A DNA stretch of 64,000 bases from Buttiauxella massiliensis (GCF_902500225.1 NZ_LR722661.1:1-64000), one strand, 5' to 3'; counted from the stretch's first letter, positions 31,514 to 44,006 are shown. Numbers and translations are program-made. Notes: a model not told the origin generated them from the sequence alone.

Positions 31514-32059
31514 TCAGAGATAGGTAATTTCGCTAAACAGTAGCTTTCCTTCCGTCTTCAGTAAGCGCAAGGTGTGGCGGCCCTCTTGCCACCACGCACC
31601 TTGATCTGGCGTCAGTAGTTTGTCACCCAGTTGCCACTCACCGCTGAGCACATAAACAATGCCGCCACGCGGAGCGAAGGTCGTAAACGTGCGGTCAGCA
31701 ACACGCACTTTGGCCCGGCAACGGTCACGATGCGTCATGATGTTGAAATCCATCGACATACCCTGCTTTAGCTCGGCTTTAACCGTGTAATCACCGGCAA
31801 AAGCAAAAGGCTGAAAGTGCTTTAGGGTATGACGAAACGCCTTTCCGGCATCCAGAACCACTTCCCCCCCTTCAAGCAAGGTGATGACACGGTCTACCTG
31901 AGGGAAAGCTGAAAACTCGCCGCTACTGGCGATTGACGCGATACTGGCGCGCCAGTTGAAATCGCGCGTAGCGGGCGGAAAACAGCAAATTTCGCGGGTT
32001 TCTCCGGCCCCGTTACGCCACAAGCTGACGGGCACTTTCCGTATATCAAAGAATTCCAT
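31514..32059 (-). CDS. ves: HutD/Ves cupin protein
   Basis: This 181-residue cupin-like protein belongs to the HutD family, whose members bind formylglutamate or related ligands in Pseudomonas and are thought to tune the hut pathway. The sequence resembles E. coli Ves, as recalled, along nearly its full length: [18 protein letters not shown] (Ves [19 protein letters not shown]), [58 protein letters not shown]. The ATG at 32059 overlaps the hutF stop (TGATG), with CAGGAG 5 bases before it, so hutF and ves are coupled. In E. coli ves is an orphan between cho and spy, the same chromosomal interval. Confidence 0.93.
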   Translation of the reverse strand: MEFFDIRKVPVSLWRNGAGETREICCFPPATRDFNWRASIASIASSGEFSAFPQVDRVITLLEGGEVVLDAGKAFRHTLKHFQPFAFAGDYTVKAELKQGMSMDFNIMTHRDRCRAKVRVADRTFTTFAPRGGIVYVLSGEWQLGDKLLTPDQGAWWQEGRHTLRLLKTEGKLLFSEITYL

Positions 32060-33423
32060 CACCACTCCTGAAGAGTGCGCATCACCAGCGCAAACTGTGC
32101 ATTACTTTGTTCATCGAGTGGGTGCTGCCTGTCGGTTATCACCTGTTTTCCAGCAACCCACACGTCTCGTATTTGTTCGCTGCGTCCACCAAACAACCAG
32201 CGGTTAAGAATCGCGTAATCTTCAACATGCACAAGCCATGAGTCACGCTCGAGTACCAGCCAGTCCGCACGCTGCCCAGGAGCAATCATCCCCATCGTCA
32301 CACCGCAGGCTTGTGCCCCGCCAACCGCAGCCTGCCGCCACAAAACCTCGCCGACCTGAGGCAATTCTGGCAACACAATGCGGTTGCGCCTTTTATCACG
32401 TAGGCGCTGCGCGTACTCAAGCCAGCGTAATTCTTCAAGCGCACTAACCGATACATGACTGTCAGAACCCACTCCCCAATGGCCGCCCTGGGCGATGAAA
32501 TTGGTTGCTGGGAAAATGCCATCGCCGAGATTTGCTTCAGTTGTTGGGCATAAACCTGCCACTGTGCGGCTTTCAACAATTTGGGTTAACTCTTCAGGCG
32601 ACAGGTGCGTGGCATGAACCAGGCACCAGCGGTCGTCCACCGCAAAGCGGTTATATAGCCATTCCACCGGGCGCTCATTGCTCCAGGCAAGACAGTCGTC
32701 GACTTCTTTTTCCTGCTCAGCAATATGGATATGAACCGGCAAGCGGTAATCACTCGCTTCCAGAACATCTTCCATCTGCTCCTGTGTCACCGCTCGTAAT
32801 GAGTGAAAACACAAACCTTGATTAATCAATGGATAACGACGTAATGCATTGCCCAACGCTTGTTGTTGGCGCAGATAACGATCGACATCCTGGATAAATC
32901 TTTTTTGCCCCGCGGCAGGTGGTTGTGCGCCAAAACCCGCGTGGCTGTACAACACTGGCAACAGCGTTTGCCCTATCCCACTGTTATCGGCAGCAAGCAG
33001 CAGTTGCTGTAGCATCAAATCACCTGACACATACGGTTTTCCGTTAACGTCATGATGTAAATAGTGAAATTCAGCGACCTGAGTGTAACCACCCTTGAGC
33101 ATATCAATGTACAAATGAGTGGCAATGGCACCGACTTGTTCGGGAGATAGTTTCTGTACCATGCGATACATCATGTCGCGCCACGTCCAGAAACTGTCTT
33201 GCGGATTGCCAGCTACTTCTGTCAACCCCGCCATCACCCGCTGAAACGCATGAGAGTGCAAGTTTGAGATAGAAGGAATCACTGTGCCCGGTAGCAGTGT
33301 GGCATTTTCCCCTGAAGCACCAACTTCGACGTGAGTAATCGTTCCTTGTTCGTTGACGCTAATACGCACATTGTGCCCCCAACCTTGTGGGAGCATCACA
33401 ACTGGAGCAAAAAATGCAGGCAT
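32059..33423 (-). CDS. hutF: Formimidoylglutamate deiminase
   Basis: HutF hydrolyses N-formimino-L-glutamate to N-formyl-L-glutamate and ammonia. The 454-residue protein is of the amidohydrolase superfamily: metal motif NLHSHAF (about 53-59, H-x-H), catalytic His in HIHIAEQ (about 232), His in CLVHATHL (about 268), and metal Asp in [10 protein letters not shown] (about 314). AAGGA is 9 bases before the ATG. It is transcribed with ves from the hutF-hutI divergent region that has the operator-like site at 33567-33580. Confidence 0.94.
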   Translation of the reverse strand: MPAFFAPVVMLPQGWGHNVRISVNEQGTITHVEVGASGENATLLPGTVIPSISNLHSHAFQRVMAGLTEVAGNPQDSFWTWRDMMYRMVQKLSPEQVGAIATHLYIDMLKGGYTQVAEFHYLHHDVNGKPYVSGDLMLQQLLLAADNSGIGQTLLPVLYSHAGFGAQPPAAGQKRFIQDVDRYLRQQQALGNALRRYPLINQGLCFHSLRAVTQEQMEDVLEASDYRLPVHIHIAEQEKEVDDCLAWSNERPVEWLYNRFAVDDRWCLVHATHLSPEELTQIVESRTVAGLCPTTEANLGDGIFPATNFIAQGGHWGVGSDSHVSVSALEELRWLEYAQRLRDKRRNRIVLPELPQVGEVLWRQAAVGGAQACGVTMGMIAPGQRADWLVLERDSWLVHVEDYAILNRWLFGGRSEQIRDVWVAGKQVITDRQHPLDEQSNAQFALVMRTLQEW

Positions 33424-33566
33424 GGATTTGATTCCTTCTTTTGCGATGCCAATGATTTAGCGATTAAATCAGACTAACGCAAACCAAATTTTAAACTTGT
33501 TTAACCCCGTCATAATTCGCATGACTGAAGTTGCCGAAAAGTACATGCTGCGCTAGCTTGTAGTCA

Positions 33567-33580
33567 ATTGTCTATACAAC
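33567..33580 (+). promoter_or_regulatory. HutC operator-like palindrome, hutF-hutI region
   Basis: ATTGTCTATACAAC carries the perfect arms TTGT and ACAA and is the reverse-orientation copy (13 of 14) of the site at 30641. It lies 18 bases before the hutI ATG and could control both divergent operons. Confidence 0.75.
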
Positions 33581-33597
33581 CTGATGTGGAGAATGTC

Positions 33598-34827
33598 ATG
33601 ACTTACCCTCGCAGCATCGACAGCCTGTGGAGCGGCGCAACGCTTGTCACCATGGTGGATGGGCAATACCAGTTGATTGAAGATGGCGTTATCGCAGTGC
33701 ATCAGGGGAAAATCGTTTGGCTGGGCGCTCGTGCTGATCTGCCCGACATTACAGCGCAAGCACATCACCACTTTGATGGCGGGATAATTACTCCGGGCTT
33801 TATTGATTGCCACACTCATTTGGTGTTTGGTGGCGATCGCAGTGCGGAATTTGAAATGCGGTTAACTGGCATGAGTTACGCAGAAATTGCCGCACGTGGT
33901 GGCGGCATTATTTCCACCGTTCGCAGTACGCGCGAAGCCGATGAAGATGAGTTGCTGCATTCTGCCCGCAAGCGTCTGCAACATCTTCTGCAAGAAGGTG
34001 TGACGACTGTCGAAATTAAGTCGGGATACGGGCTGGATATCGACAATGAAATCAAAATGCTGCGCGTTATCCGCCGACTGGGCGAAACCCTACCGGTTGA
34101 AGTTTACGCCACCTGCCTTGCGGCTCACGCCGTTCCTCCTGAATTTAGCGGTGATAGCGACAGATGGGTCGAAGTGGTTTGCAAACAATTACTCCCGCGT
34201 GTAGCACAAGAAAAACTGGCTGATGCCGTAGACGCATTCTGTGAGCATCTGGCTTTTAGCCCGGCACAAACCGAGAAGGTTTTTAGCTCCGCCCGCACTC
34301 TGGGAATGCCTGTAAAACTCCACGCCGAACAACTTTCAGCAATGGCCGGCAGCACTCTTGCCGCTCGTTTTCAGGCGTTATCTGCCGACCATCTTGAATA
34401 CGCAACCGAGGCTGACGCGCAAGCAATGGCTGAAGCTAATACCGTTGCCGTATTGCTGCCTGGCGCGTTTTATCTGTTACGTGAAAAGCAACAACCGCCG
34501 GTTGCCGCGTTCCGCAAACATGGTGTGCCGATGGCGGTCGCAAGTGATGCCAACCCAGGCACCTCGCCTGCATTATCATTGCGTTTAATGCTCAATATGG
34601 CCTGTACTCTGTTTGGTTTAACGCCTGAAGAAGCGCTGGCAGGTGTCACGCTGCATGCCGCACAGGCATTAGGTATCCGTGAAAGCCACGGCAGCCTTGA
34701 GTGCGGAAAAGTTGCTAACTTTGTGCACTGGCCCGTGGCACGTCCCGCAGAACTGGTCTATTGGTTAGGGGGGCAATTGCCCTGCACCGTTATTTATCAG
34801 GGAGAGAAACGTGACAGCACCTTTTAA
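33598..34827 (+). CDS. hutI: Imidazolonepropionase
   Basis: HutI opens the imidazolone propionate ring to give formiminoglutamate, step 3. It has 409 residues and the amidohydrolase fold: [12 protein letters not shown] metal motif (about 70-81), the YGLD segment near 146, later His residues in HAEQLS, and [11 protein letters not shown] with the metal Asp (about 318). The ATG at 33598 has GTGGAG upstream; a TTG further up would fall within the operator palindrome. It overlaps hutG by 17 bases. Confidence 0.96.
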   Translation: MTYPRSIDSLWSGATLVTMVDGQYQLIEDGVIAVHQGKIVWLGARADLPDITAQAHHHFDGGIITPGFIDCHTHLVFGGDRSAEFEMRLTGMSYAEIAARGGGIISTVRSTREADEDELLHSARKRLQHLLQEGVTTVEIKSGYGLDIDNEIKMLRVIRRLGETLPVEVYATCLAAHAVPPEFSGDSDRWVEVVCKQLLPRVAQEKLADAVDAFCEHLAFSPAQTEKVFSSARTLGMPVKLHAEQLSAMAGSTLAARFQALSADHLEYATEADAQAMAEANTVAVLLPGAFYLLREKQQPPVAAFRKHGVPMAVASDANPGTSPALSLRLMLNMACTLFGLTPEEALAGVTLHAAQALGIRESHGSLECGKVANFVHWPVARPAELVYWLGGQLPCTVIYQGEKRDSTF

Positions 34828-35608
34828 TTTCAGTCGTGGGAAACTGCCCATCCTTATCAGCATTCCACACGCAGGCACCGCACTCACACCAGAAGTTGAG
34901 TCGGCCCTAAGCGATGCAGCAAAACCATTGCCTGATACCGACTGGCATATCCCGAAGCTTTATGATTTTGTTGCCGCATTGGGTGCAAGCGTGATTACCG
35001 GTAATTATTCGCGCATGGTTATCGACCTCAACCGCCCGGCGGACGATAAACCGCTCTACACCACCGCCACAACCGGTCTGTATCCTGAAACGCTATTTGA
35101 TGGCACTCCGGTGTTTATTCCGGGCAAAGAACCGACCCCAGATCAGCGCAAAGCCGCACTTGAGACAATTTGGCAGCCTTACCACCAGCAGTTACAAAGT
35201 GAGCTGGAGAGAATGAAAGCGGAGCATGGATACGCGCTGTTGTTCGACGCGCATTCCATCGCCAGCCATATTCCGCGTTTGTTTGAAGGTAAGCTTCCGG
35301 ATCTTAATTTCGGTACTAACGGCGGTAAAAGCTGTGATGAGTTGATAGAAGAGCATCTGGTGGCTTGTGCGGCATCGCAAAAGCAATTTAGCTGGGTGGC
35401 AAACGGGCGCTTTAAAGGCGGTTATATCACCCGCGCCTATGGTCAACCAGCGCAAGGCGTTCATGCGGTGCAGTTGGAACTGGCACAATGTAATTATATG
35501 GATGAGCAGGCGCCGTTTGCCTGGCGATCCAATCGTGCTGGGCAGTTGCAACCGTTGCTTGAGCAGCTTATTCGCTCGATGCTGAGTAGTGCAAAGCAGA
35601 TTGCATAG
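34811..35608 (+). CDS. hutG: N-formylglutamate deformylase
   Basis: This enzyme hydrolyses N-formyl-L-glutamate to glutamate and formate, the last step of the five-step pathway. The 265-residue sequence fits the N-formylglutamate amidohydrolase family, not the arginase-like formimidoylglutamase also called HutG in Klebsiella: SIPHAG near residue 16, [34 protein letters not shown] and [12 protein letters not shown]. The start is GTG at 34811, inside hutI, with GGAGAG before it. The pairing with hutF makes the route biochemically complete. A third operator-like sequence overlaps its stop (35600-35613). Confidence 0.94.
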   Translation: MTAPFNFSRGKLPILISIPHAGTALTPEVESALSDAAKPLPDTDWHIPKLYDFVAALGASVITGNYSRMVIDLNRPADDKPLYTTATTGLYPETLFDGTPVFIPGKEPTPDQRKAALETIWQPYHQQLQSELERMKAEHGYALLFDAHSIASHIPRLFEGKLPDLNFGTNGGKSCDELIEEHLVACAASQKQFSWVANGRFKGGYITRAYGQPAQGVHAVQLELAQCNYMDEQAPFAWRSNRAGQLQPLLEQLIRSMLSSAKQIA

Positions 35609-35613
35609 ACAAC
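35600..35613 (+). promoter_or_regulatory. Degenerate third copy of the hut palindrome
   Basis: ATTGCATAGACAAC matches the 30641 site at 12 of 14 positions and contains the hutG stop TAG. It is followed by CC, as is the 30641 copy. Its place at the 3' end of the cluster is unusual for an operator, so function is doubtful. Confidence 0.4.
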
Positions 35614-35621
35614 CACATTTT

Positions 35622-35818
35622 ACCCTAAATAATTCGAGTCACATCGCGGCGGCAAGGGAGCAACAAATTTGTCTGGAACAAATTTGAACGCTGCTTGCAG
35701 CGTCCCCAAAGGGGTAAGGCCCATGGATGGGCCGCATAATCCCCTGGAGCTTACAAAAGTAAGTGACTGGAGTTTGCGAATGCAGCCAACACACCTGCAG
35801 CTTGAAGTATGACGGGTA
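35622..35818 (+). repeat. ERIC element with an internal insertion, right of the hut cluster
   Basis: The left edge CTAAATAATTCGAGTC and GGCAAGGGAGC, and the right part CCCCTGGAGCTTACAAAAG, TAAGTGACTGGAGT, CAGCTTGAAGTATGACGGGT, are ERIC. Between about 35662 and 35736 are some 75 extra bases that a standard ERIC (about 127 bases) lacks, including two hairpins (ACAAATTTGT/ACAAATTTGA and GGCCCATGGATGGGCC). The orientation is opposite to the ERIC at 27233. Confidence 0.9.
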
Positions 35819-35823
35819 AAAAG

Positions 35824-35880
35824 AAAACCGCCGGTCCTGTCCACAGCAATAACGCTTTGTGGACAAAACCGGCGGTCTTA
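35824..35880 (-). terminator. Long hairpin terminator after spy
   Basis: AAAACCGCCGGT with GTCCACA pairs with TGTGGAC and ACCGGCGGT across about 57 bases, interrupted only by small bulges. It lies between the ERIC and the spy stop. Flanking A/T runs support termination, mainly for spy. Confidence 0.8.
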
Positions 35881-35894
35881 AGTCAGTCGATCAG

Positions 35895-36383
35895 TTATTC
35901 CTGATCAGCAGGCATTTTACCTTCATGTTGCGGACGTTCTGTCAGACGCTTCTCAAAATTGGCATTAAATTGTTTTTTCTGTTCCGGCGTCAGAATGTTG
36001 TAGATCTTATTCTGTGTTTCCATATGAGCCATCATGCGAGCTTTATTCTGCTCAGCCATTTTATCTACTTGAGCCTGCGCTTTAGCCTTATCGAAGCTGT
36101 CGCTGGCAATAATGCTGTGTGCCGCACGGCGCTCTTCTAATGAAGGACGCTCCATTTTACCGCGCTGCTCTTTCATGATGTCGCGCACTTGTTGTTTCTG
36201 CGCGTCGGTCAGGTTTAAATCCTTAAACATCATATCGTGGTGGCCGCCGCGCATACCTTTATGGTGCATCATCGGCGCGTCGGTTTTTGCCGCCGGGGTC
36301 GCGGTGGTGTCAGCTGCATGAGCCAGGTTCGCCGCGCCGAGAGCCAGAGTTGAAGCAACAAAGAGAGCTGTTAATTTACGCAT
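35895..36383 (-). CDS. spy: Periplasmic ATP-independent chaperone Spy
   Basis: Spy is a dimeric cradle-shaped periplasmic chaperone that protects unfolded proteins; it is induced by the Cpx and Bae envelope-stress systems. From ATG 36383 the protein has 162 residues with a signal peptide (cleaved near LAHA/ADT) and LTxxQ-type helices: LNLTDAQKQQVRDIMKEQR and ILTPEQKKQFNANFEKR. The frame stays open upstream but the true start is fixed by the signal peptide. Position next to astE agrees with E. coli. Confidence 0.96.
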   Translation of the reverse strand: MRKLTALFVASTLALGAANLAHAADTTATPAAKTDAPMMHHKGMRGGHHDMMFKDLNLTDAQKQQVRDIMKEQRGKMERPSLEERRAAHSIIASDSFDKAKAQAQVDKMAEQNKARMMAHMETQNKIYNILTPEQKKQFNANFEKRLTERPQHEGKMPADQE

Positions 36384-36705
36384 ATTGTTTATTCCTATTC
36401 TGATTTCTATTACGACAAGGTTTGCCGCGTTGACGAAATTAAGTTTACGGGGTTGTGCGTCAAGTAATAGTCCCCGTCGGTAAAGCATTGAAAGGGTAAA
36501 AAACAAAATTTCAGCAATTATGAAGAGAATAAGGATAAACAAAGGGGAATTGAAACAGGATATAACAAAGCAATGATTTTAAAGGAATTATGAAGAGAGT
36601 GTATAGCAATACGCAGAATGGATAAAGCCGCCAACTAAGATTTATCTGTATATTGTTGTTTGCCCGTTGATTATTTATTGGCCCCACTACTGAGGCCAAT
36701 ACATA
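36384..36705. other. spy upstream / astE downstream intergenic region
   Basis: About 320 bases, AT-rich, with no gene I can support. Near astE an imperfect hairpin, ATTGGCC ... GGCCAAT (36677-36700), may end the ast transcript, though no T run follows it. The part near spy should hold its Cpx/Bae-controlled promoter; I could not identify a properly spaced CpxR repeat. Confidence 0.4.
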
Positions 36706-37671
36706 TTAAATTTCGCGCAGCATTAATCCTGCACGTAATCCCAGCGCAACATTAGGATTAGGGAATAAAACAAACTCGACATCTTCTTTCACCACATATT
36801 GCGTGTCGCCATCTTCGGCCAGCAATGTGCCTTTCGGGAATGCGGTGAAGTTCTGTGTTTGCGCTGACATATGCAACACAAAGGCATCACTGTGTCGCGT
36901 AATTTGCTGAGCCACTTTATAGCGTAACGGTTTACCTTCAATGGGCTCTGGCGCCTCGCCGCTTAGCAGTGCCTGCAATGCCTGTTTTGTCACCTCAAAC
37001 TGGCTGAGATCGTTTTCGCCAAAAGGCTGTGCTTTGCCCAACTCGAGCGTGCAACTGAGCGCATTGAAATGTTCGCTGCTGAAATGGGTAAAAGTGCCAC
37101 CAGGTTCCTGATGAAACACCAGCGCCTGTAATCCCGCACAGCCCAGCCAGGAGAGAAATTCCTCATCATATGGCAATGGACGCGAAGGCAAGACGCCGAA
37201 ACGCGGGTGATAAGAGCTGCGAATGGCAGTATGCATATCCAGATGCCAGCAGATAGTCTCTTCACATTCGGCCAAAAACAGATCCAACGCATGCTCCAGT
37301 CGGCAGGCACGTTGTGTTTCAATGCTTTCAGGGAATTGCTGCCAACCACCGCTAAACATACGATTCATATCGCTGTGCTGATAGCGCTGATTGCTGCGCA
37401 GTGCCGCAGGATTGCCCAGAATAACCAGCAACCGCCATTGCAACGCAATTTCACCGGACACCAGGCTGTCCACCAACTGCGCAAGTATTTCTACCGGCGC
37501 AGTCTCGTTTCCGTGGACTCCTGCCGACAACACCAGTGTCTTTTGCGTCGCCTGATGTGGGGCCAGTGTCAAAATACCTTCATCCCACCACTGCCAATGC
37601 AAATGGGCATTTTCTCCGGCGCTCGGAGTTGGCACTTTACCCGCCAGGGTTTGCGCCAAAAAATCCAACAT
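36706..37671 (-). CDS. astE: Succinylglutamate desuccinylase
   Basis: AstE splits N-succinylglutamate into succinate and glutamate, the last step of the arginine succinyltransferase pathway. The 321 residues carry the zinc-carboxypeptidase-like aspartoacylase fold: [15 protein letters not shown] (zinc His and Glu, about 50-64), [11 protein letters not shown], and [13 protein letters not shown] (zinc His, about 147). AGGAGG precedes the ATG. It is last in astCADBE. Confidence 0.97.
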   Translation of the reverse strand: MLDFLAQTLAGKVPTPSAGENAHLHWQWWDEGILTLAPHQATQKTLVLSAGVHGNETAPVEILAQLVDSLVSGEIALQWRLLVILGNPAALRSNQRYQHSDMNRMFSGGWQQFPESIETQRACRLEHALDLFLAECEETICWHLDMHTAIRSSYHPRFGVLPSRPLPYDEEFLSWLGCAGLQALVFHQEPGGTFTHFSSEHFNALSCTLELGKAQPFGENDLSQFEVTKQALQALLSGEAPEPIEGKPLRYKVAQQITRHSDAFVLHMSAQTQNFTAFPKGTLLAEDGDTQYVVKEDVEFVLFPNPNVALGLRAGLMLREI

Positions 37672-37684
37672 TGTGCCTCCTGTT

Positions 37685-37705
37685 AGAGCCTGCCAGGCAG
37701 GCTCT
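37685..37705 (-). repeat. Intercistronic hairpin astB-astE
   Basis: AGAGCCTGCC and GGCAGGCTCT form a perfect ten-base stem with a one-base centre, starting at the astB stop and ending 13 bases before astE, upstream of its AGGAGG. No T run follows, so it is more likely a stability or processing element than a terminator. Confidence 0.75.
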
Positions 37706-39033
37706 TAATGTTGAAATGGATAAACAGAACCTAAGTCTAGTATACGGGTTAGTTCATCGAGTGCTTCGCGCCCTTCTCGCAACAACTGTGGGTCAGCTAA
37801 ATCAGCCTGAGTCAGTTGGTCACGATACCAACGGTCCACCCAGTTATTGAGCGTGACAAACAACGTTTCGTTCATCATCACCGCTGGGTTTAACGCTTTT
37901 TGTTCCGCTTCGTTCAGTACAACTCGCAGGCGTAAACATGCCGGGCCGCCGCCATTTGCCATGCTTTCGCGCAGGTCAAACACTTTGAGTTCGCTGATTG
38001 GGTTATCGGCTGCCAGCACTTCGTTGAGATAATGCCAGACCCCTGCATGCTGCCGGGACTCTTCTGGCAAAATCAGCATCATGCTGCCATCGTCACGGCT
38101 TAATAACTGGCTGTTAAACAGATAAGTTGCGACCGCATCGGCCACTGAAACTTTATTTGCGGGAACTTCAATAGGCGTGAATCCGGGCACTTTAACACGC
38201 AACTGCTCGTATAACGCATGTTGATGAAGAAATGCCTGCTCATGGCAGAACAATACCTGGCGGTTGGATACCGCGATTACGTCGTTATGGAACACACCCT
38301 GATCGATAACCGTCGGGTTTTGTTGCGCGTAAACCACTAAGTCCGGGTTAATCTGGTTGAGCCGGACAACAGCCTGGCTTGCTTCGAGCGTCTGGCGAGC
38401 CGGGTAGCGTGCAGGAACCAGCCCTGCTTTTGCCTCTTCGCGGCCATAGACAAAAAGCTGTGTCGATGGCTCGCCATACGCACCACCGAGGCGGTTATGG
38501 TTTGCCGCCCCTTCGTCACCAAACATCGCCACCTGTGGAAGTGCACCGTGAACAGAAAAATACTGTTCATTTCCAAAGATAGCCCGTAACACGTTTTCTG
38601 TAGTCGGCGCTTCACTTGCACGGTGGAACTTGTTGTTCAGGTTCGCCACGGTGAAGTGGACTTTGCCATCGAGGCTATCTGCTGATGGGCTGACTGTCGC
38701 GGCATTTGCTACCCACATTGAGGAAGCCGAACTCACCGCCGACAGCAATTGTGGCGCTTGTTTTGCTACGCGTTCAACAATCTGTTCATCGCTGCCGCTA
38801 AAGCCCAACTGGCGCAACAGCGGAATATTAGGTCGCTCTTGCGGGGGGATAATTCCTTGTGCAAACCCGGCATCCGCCAGCGCTTTCATTTTCTGCAAGC
38901 CCTGTTTCGCGGCAAGTTTAGGATTGGAAACTCTGAACTGGTGTTTGGTTGATGCTTCATTCCCGAAAGAAAGCCCAGCGTAGTGGTGGGTCAGGCCCAC
39001 CAGTCCATCAAAATTAACTTCACGCGCTTTCAT
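37705..39033 (-). CDS. astB: N-succinylarginine dihydrolase
   Basis: AstB hydrolyses succinylarginine to succinylornithine, two NH3 and CO2, step 2. It has the guanidino-group-modifying (pentein) fold. The 442 residues (E. coli 447) include the start [17 protein letters not shown] and [13 protein letters not shown], and the catalytic Cys in [14 protein letters not shown] near residue 365. It lies 2 bases after astD. Confidence 0.97.
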   Translation of the reverse strand: MKAREVNFDGLVGLTHHYAGLSFGNEASTKHQFRVSNPKLAAKQGLQKMKALADAGFAQGIIPPQERPNIPLLRQLGFSGSDEQIVERVAKQAPQLLSAVSSASSMWVANAATVSPSADSLDGKVHFTVANLNNKFHRASEAPTTENVLRAIFGNEQYFSVHGALPQVAMFGDEGAANHNRLGGAYGEPSTQLFVYGREEAKAGLVPARYPARQTLEASQAVVRLNQINPDLVVYAQQNPTVIDQGVFHNDVIAVSNRQVLFCHEQAFLHQHALYEQLRVKVPGFTPIEVPANKVSVADAVATYLFNSQLLSRDDGSMMLILPEESRQHAGVWHYLNEVLAADNPISELKVFDLRESMANGGGPACLRLRVVLNEAEQKALNPAVMMNETLFVTLNNWVDRWYRDQLTQADLADPQLLREGREALDELTRILDLGSVYPFQH

Positions 39034-39035
39034 GA

Positions 39036-41535
<2,500 letters not shown>

Positions 41536-41539
<4 letters not shown>

Positions 41540-42756
41540 GATTGCTCTCCCGCAATAAAGCGTTCACAGGCGCGCTCAAAACGATCCAGCCCTTTTTGCA
41601 CTTCAGCTTCGCTGACTATCAACGCTGGTGCAAAACGTATGACGTTCGCCCCGGCGATAAGCATCATCAAGCCTTCGGCGGCGGCGGCCTGTAAGATAAG
41701 TTTAGCCTTTCCGCTGTATTCCGGTTGCAGCACGCAGCCAATTAACAGCCCCAGACCGCGCACTTCACTAAATAGCTGATGTTTCTGGTTTATCTTGTTT
41801 AAACGCTCAACAAACCAGGCGTGACGCTGTTTAACACCGTTGAGTACTTCAGGTGTATTAATGATTTCCATCACCCGGCCTGCCACAGCACCTGCCAGCG
41901 GGTTGCCGCCATAAGTTGTGCCGTGAGTGCCTACTACCATCACTTTGGAGAATTTATCGGTGGTCAGCATCGCGCCAATCGGGAAGCCACCGCCCAATGC
42001 TTTAGCCGTAGAAAGCACATCTGGCGTGATGCCATAGTGCATGTAGGCATACAGCTCACCCGTACGGCCAACGCCGGTTTGCACTTCATCAAAAATCAGC
42101 ACCGCGTTGTGGCGGTCACACAGTTCGCGCAAACCTTGCAGGAACGTTGGATCCGCAGGCACAACACCGCCTTCACCCTGAATTGGCTCCACAATCACTG
42201 CGCAGGTATTTTCGTTAATCAGTTCACTGGCAGATTGCAGGTCGTTATAAATGGCGTGGCTGATTTGCGGCGGTAATGGCGCAAAATCTTGTGAGTAAGC
42301 AGGCTGTCCACCCGCCGAAACGGTAAACAGCGTGCGGCCATGGAAAGCATTTTTGAAAGCAACGATGCCGCTTTTCTGTGGGCCAAAATTATCGTGCGCA
42401 AATTTACGCGCCAGTTTTAATGCCGCTTCGTTAGCTTCCGCACCTGAGTTGCAGAAGAACACTTTGTCGGCAAAAGTGGCATCAATCAGCTGTTTTGCCA
42501 GGCGCAGAATCGGCTCGTTGGTGTAGCCATTGCCGGTATGCCAGAATTTTGCAGCTTGTTCTTCCAGCGCTTTGCGCAGTTCCGGGTTGGCGTGACCCAG
42601 AGCGTTCACCGCAATCCCACCCGCAAAGTCGATATAATCTTTGCCTTGCTGATCCCACAACGTCGACCCTTCACCACGTACCGGAATAAAAGAAGCTGGG
42701 GCATAAACGGGCATCATCCATTCGTCGAAATTCTGGCGGGTAATTGACTGCGACAT
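41536..42756 (-). CDS. astC: Succinylornithine transaminase
   Basis: AstC is a class III PLP aminotransferase that converts succinylornithine plus 2-oxoglutarate to succinylglutamate semialdehyde and glutamate; it can also act as acetylornithine transaminase. The 406 residues have [17 protein letters not shown] (about 100-117), [12 protein letters not shown] (about 222) and the PLP Lys in [14 protein letters not shown] (about 252). It is the first gene of the operon, with a sigma-54-like promoter 72 bases upstream. Confidence 0.97.
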
Positions 42757-42827
42757 AGCGACCTCTTCCGGTAAATAAAAAGTTATTTAGATGTTAATTA
42801 ATTGAGTGTTTGCGCTGTAAATGTAGA

Positions 42828-42844
42828 TTGCACGCTTCGTGCCA
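42828..42844 (-). promoter_or_regulatory. Putative sigma-54 (-24/-12) promoter of astCADBE
   Basis: On the minus strand TGGCAC, five bases and GTGCAA match the sigma-54 consensus TGGCAC-N5-TTGCA with one mismatch and the exact GG/GC spacing. In E. coli the ast operon is driven by RpoN with NtrC under nitrogen limitation. Confidence 0.8.
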
Positions 42845-43190
42845 GCCAGCGATATAAATGAATAGCAGAGAGGTTGGATTGTTAAATCAATAGCTTACGC
42901 ACCATGGCTATTCACATAAAGTGAATATATAGTGCATAGTTTTACGGTGCCGCTTGGATCGCCAGATAAAAACAAGAAAGATTATGCAGTGGGAAAATAT
43001 AATACTGGATTTGTGATCGATGATGGGGTTTGCACGTTGTTTACGCCCCAAAACGGGGCGGCGTGGCGTATTTTGGTGCAGATTTTGCTCAGTTCAAATT
43101 CGCTCAGGGAAAAAATTGGCCATCAGTCTCACTTCCCCGCTTTTTCTGCTACCATCCTGCAACATTGTTAAGCAACCACGGCAGCGACTT
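42845..43190. other. astC-xthA control region
   Basis: This is the part upstream of the ast promoter. It holds ATTCAC-ATAAA-GTGAAT (42911-42927), a perfect inverted repeat, then GTGAATATATAGTGCAT, which partly resembles an ArgR box. At 43064-43080 the minus strand reads TGCACCAAAATACGCCA, one intact half of an NtrC enhancer (TGCACC-N5-GGTGCA type). A GC hairpin CGCCCC/GGGGCG sits at 43044-43060. The xthA promoter must also be here. No gene is supported. Confidence 0.45.
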
Positions 43191-43997
43191 ATGAAATTCG
43201 TCTCTTTTAATATCAACGGCCTGCGCGCCCGCCCACATCAACTTCAAGCCATTGTGGAACAACATCAGCCTGATGTTATCGGTTTGCAGGAAACGAAAGT
43301 CCACGACGATATGTTCCCGCTCGAAGATGTCGCAAAACTGGGCTACAACGTCTTTTATCATGGTCAGAAAGGCCATTACGGTGTGGCGTTATTAACTAAA
43401 GAGACGCCGATTTCAGTACGCCGTGGCTTCCCGGGTGACGATGAAGAAGCACAGCGCCGCATCATTATGGCGGAGATTCCCTCGCCGTTAGGCAACCTGA
43501 CGGTGATTAACGGTTACTTCCCACAGGGCGAAAGCCGCGACCACCCGACCAAATTCCCGGCCAAAGCGAAGTTCTACCAGGACCTGCAAAACTTCCTCGA
43601 TAGCGAACTGAATAAAGACAACCCGGTGCTGATTATGGGTGATGTCAATATCAGCCCAACCGATCTGGATATCGGTATTGGCGAAGAAAACCGCAAGCGT
43701 TGGTTACGTACAGGTAAATGCTCCTTCCTGCCAGAAGAACGTGAATGGATGGATCGCCTGAAAAGCTGGGGCCTGGTTGATACTTTCCGCCACGCTAACC
43801 CGGAAACTAACGACAAGTTTTCATGGTTTGATTACCGCTCAAAAGGCTTTGATGACAACCGCGGTCTGCGTATCGATCTGCTTCTGGCAAGCCAACCGCT
43901 TGCCGAACGTTGTATCGCGACCGGCATTGATTACGATATTCGTAGTATGGAAAAACCTTCTGACCATGCACCAGTGTGGGCTGAATTTAAACTGTAA
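43191..43997 (+). CDS. xthA: Exodeoxyribonuclease III
   Basis: XthA is the main AP endonuclease and 3'-5' exonuclease for base-excision repair. From ATG 43191 it has 268 residues, equal to E. coli. Catalytic motifs: LQETKV with Glu34, [13 protein letters not shown] with Asp and Asn near 151, and SDHAPVW with His near 259. An open frame upstream to 43020 is non-coding. Confidence 0.97.
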   Translation: MKFVSFNINGLRARPHQLQAIVEQHQPDVIGLQETKVHDDMFPLEDVAKLGYNVFYHGQKGHYGVALLTKETPISVRRGFPGDDEEAQRRIIMAEIPSPLGNLTVINGYFPQGESRDHPTKFPAKAKFYQDLQNFLDSELNKDNPVLIMGDVNISPTDLDIGIGEENRKRWLRTGKCSFLPEEREWMDRLKSWGLVDTFRHANPETNDKFSWFDYRSKGFDDNRGLRIDLLLASQPLAERCIATGIDYDIRSMEKPSDHAPVWAEFKL

Positions 43998-44006
43998 GGA
44001 CGTTGT

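Noticed and set aside
36384..36500. A CpxR site before spy
   Set aside because: GTAAA occurs twice near 36480-36510, but the spacing is outside the usual range. I could not support it.
36384..36542. A 53-residue N-terminal extension of Spy
   Set aside because: It would place the clear signal peptide in the middle of the protein.
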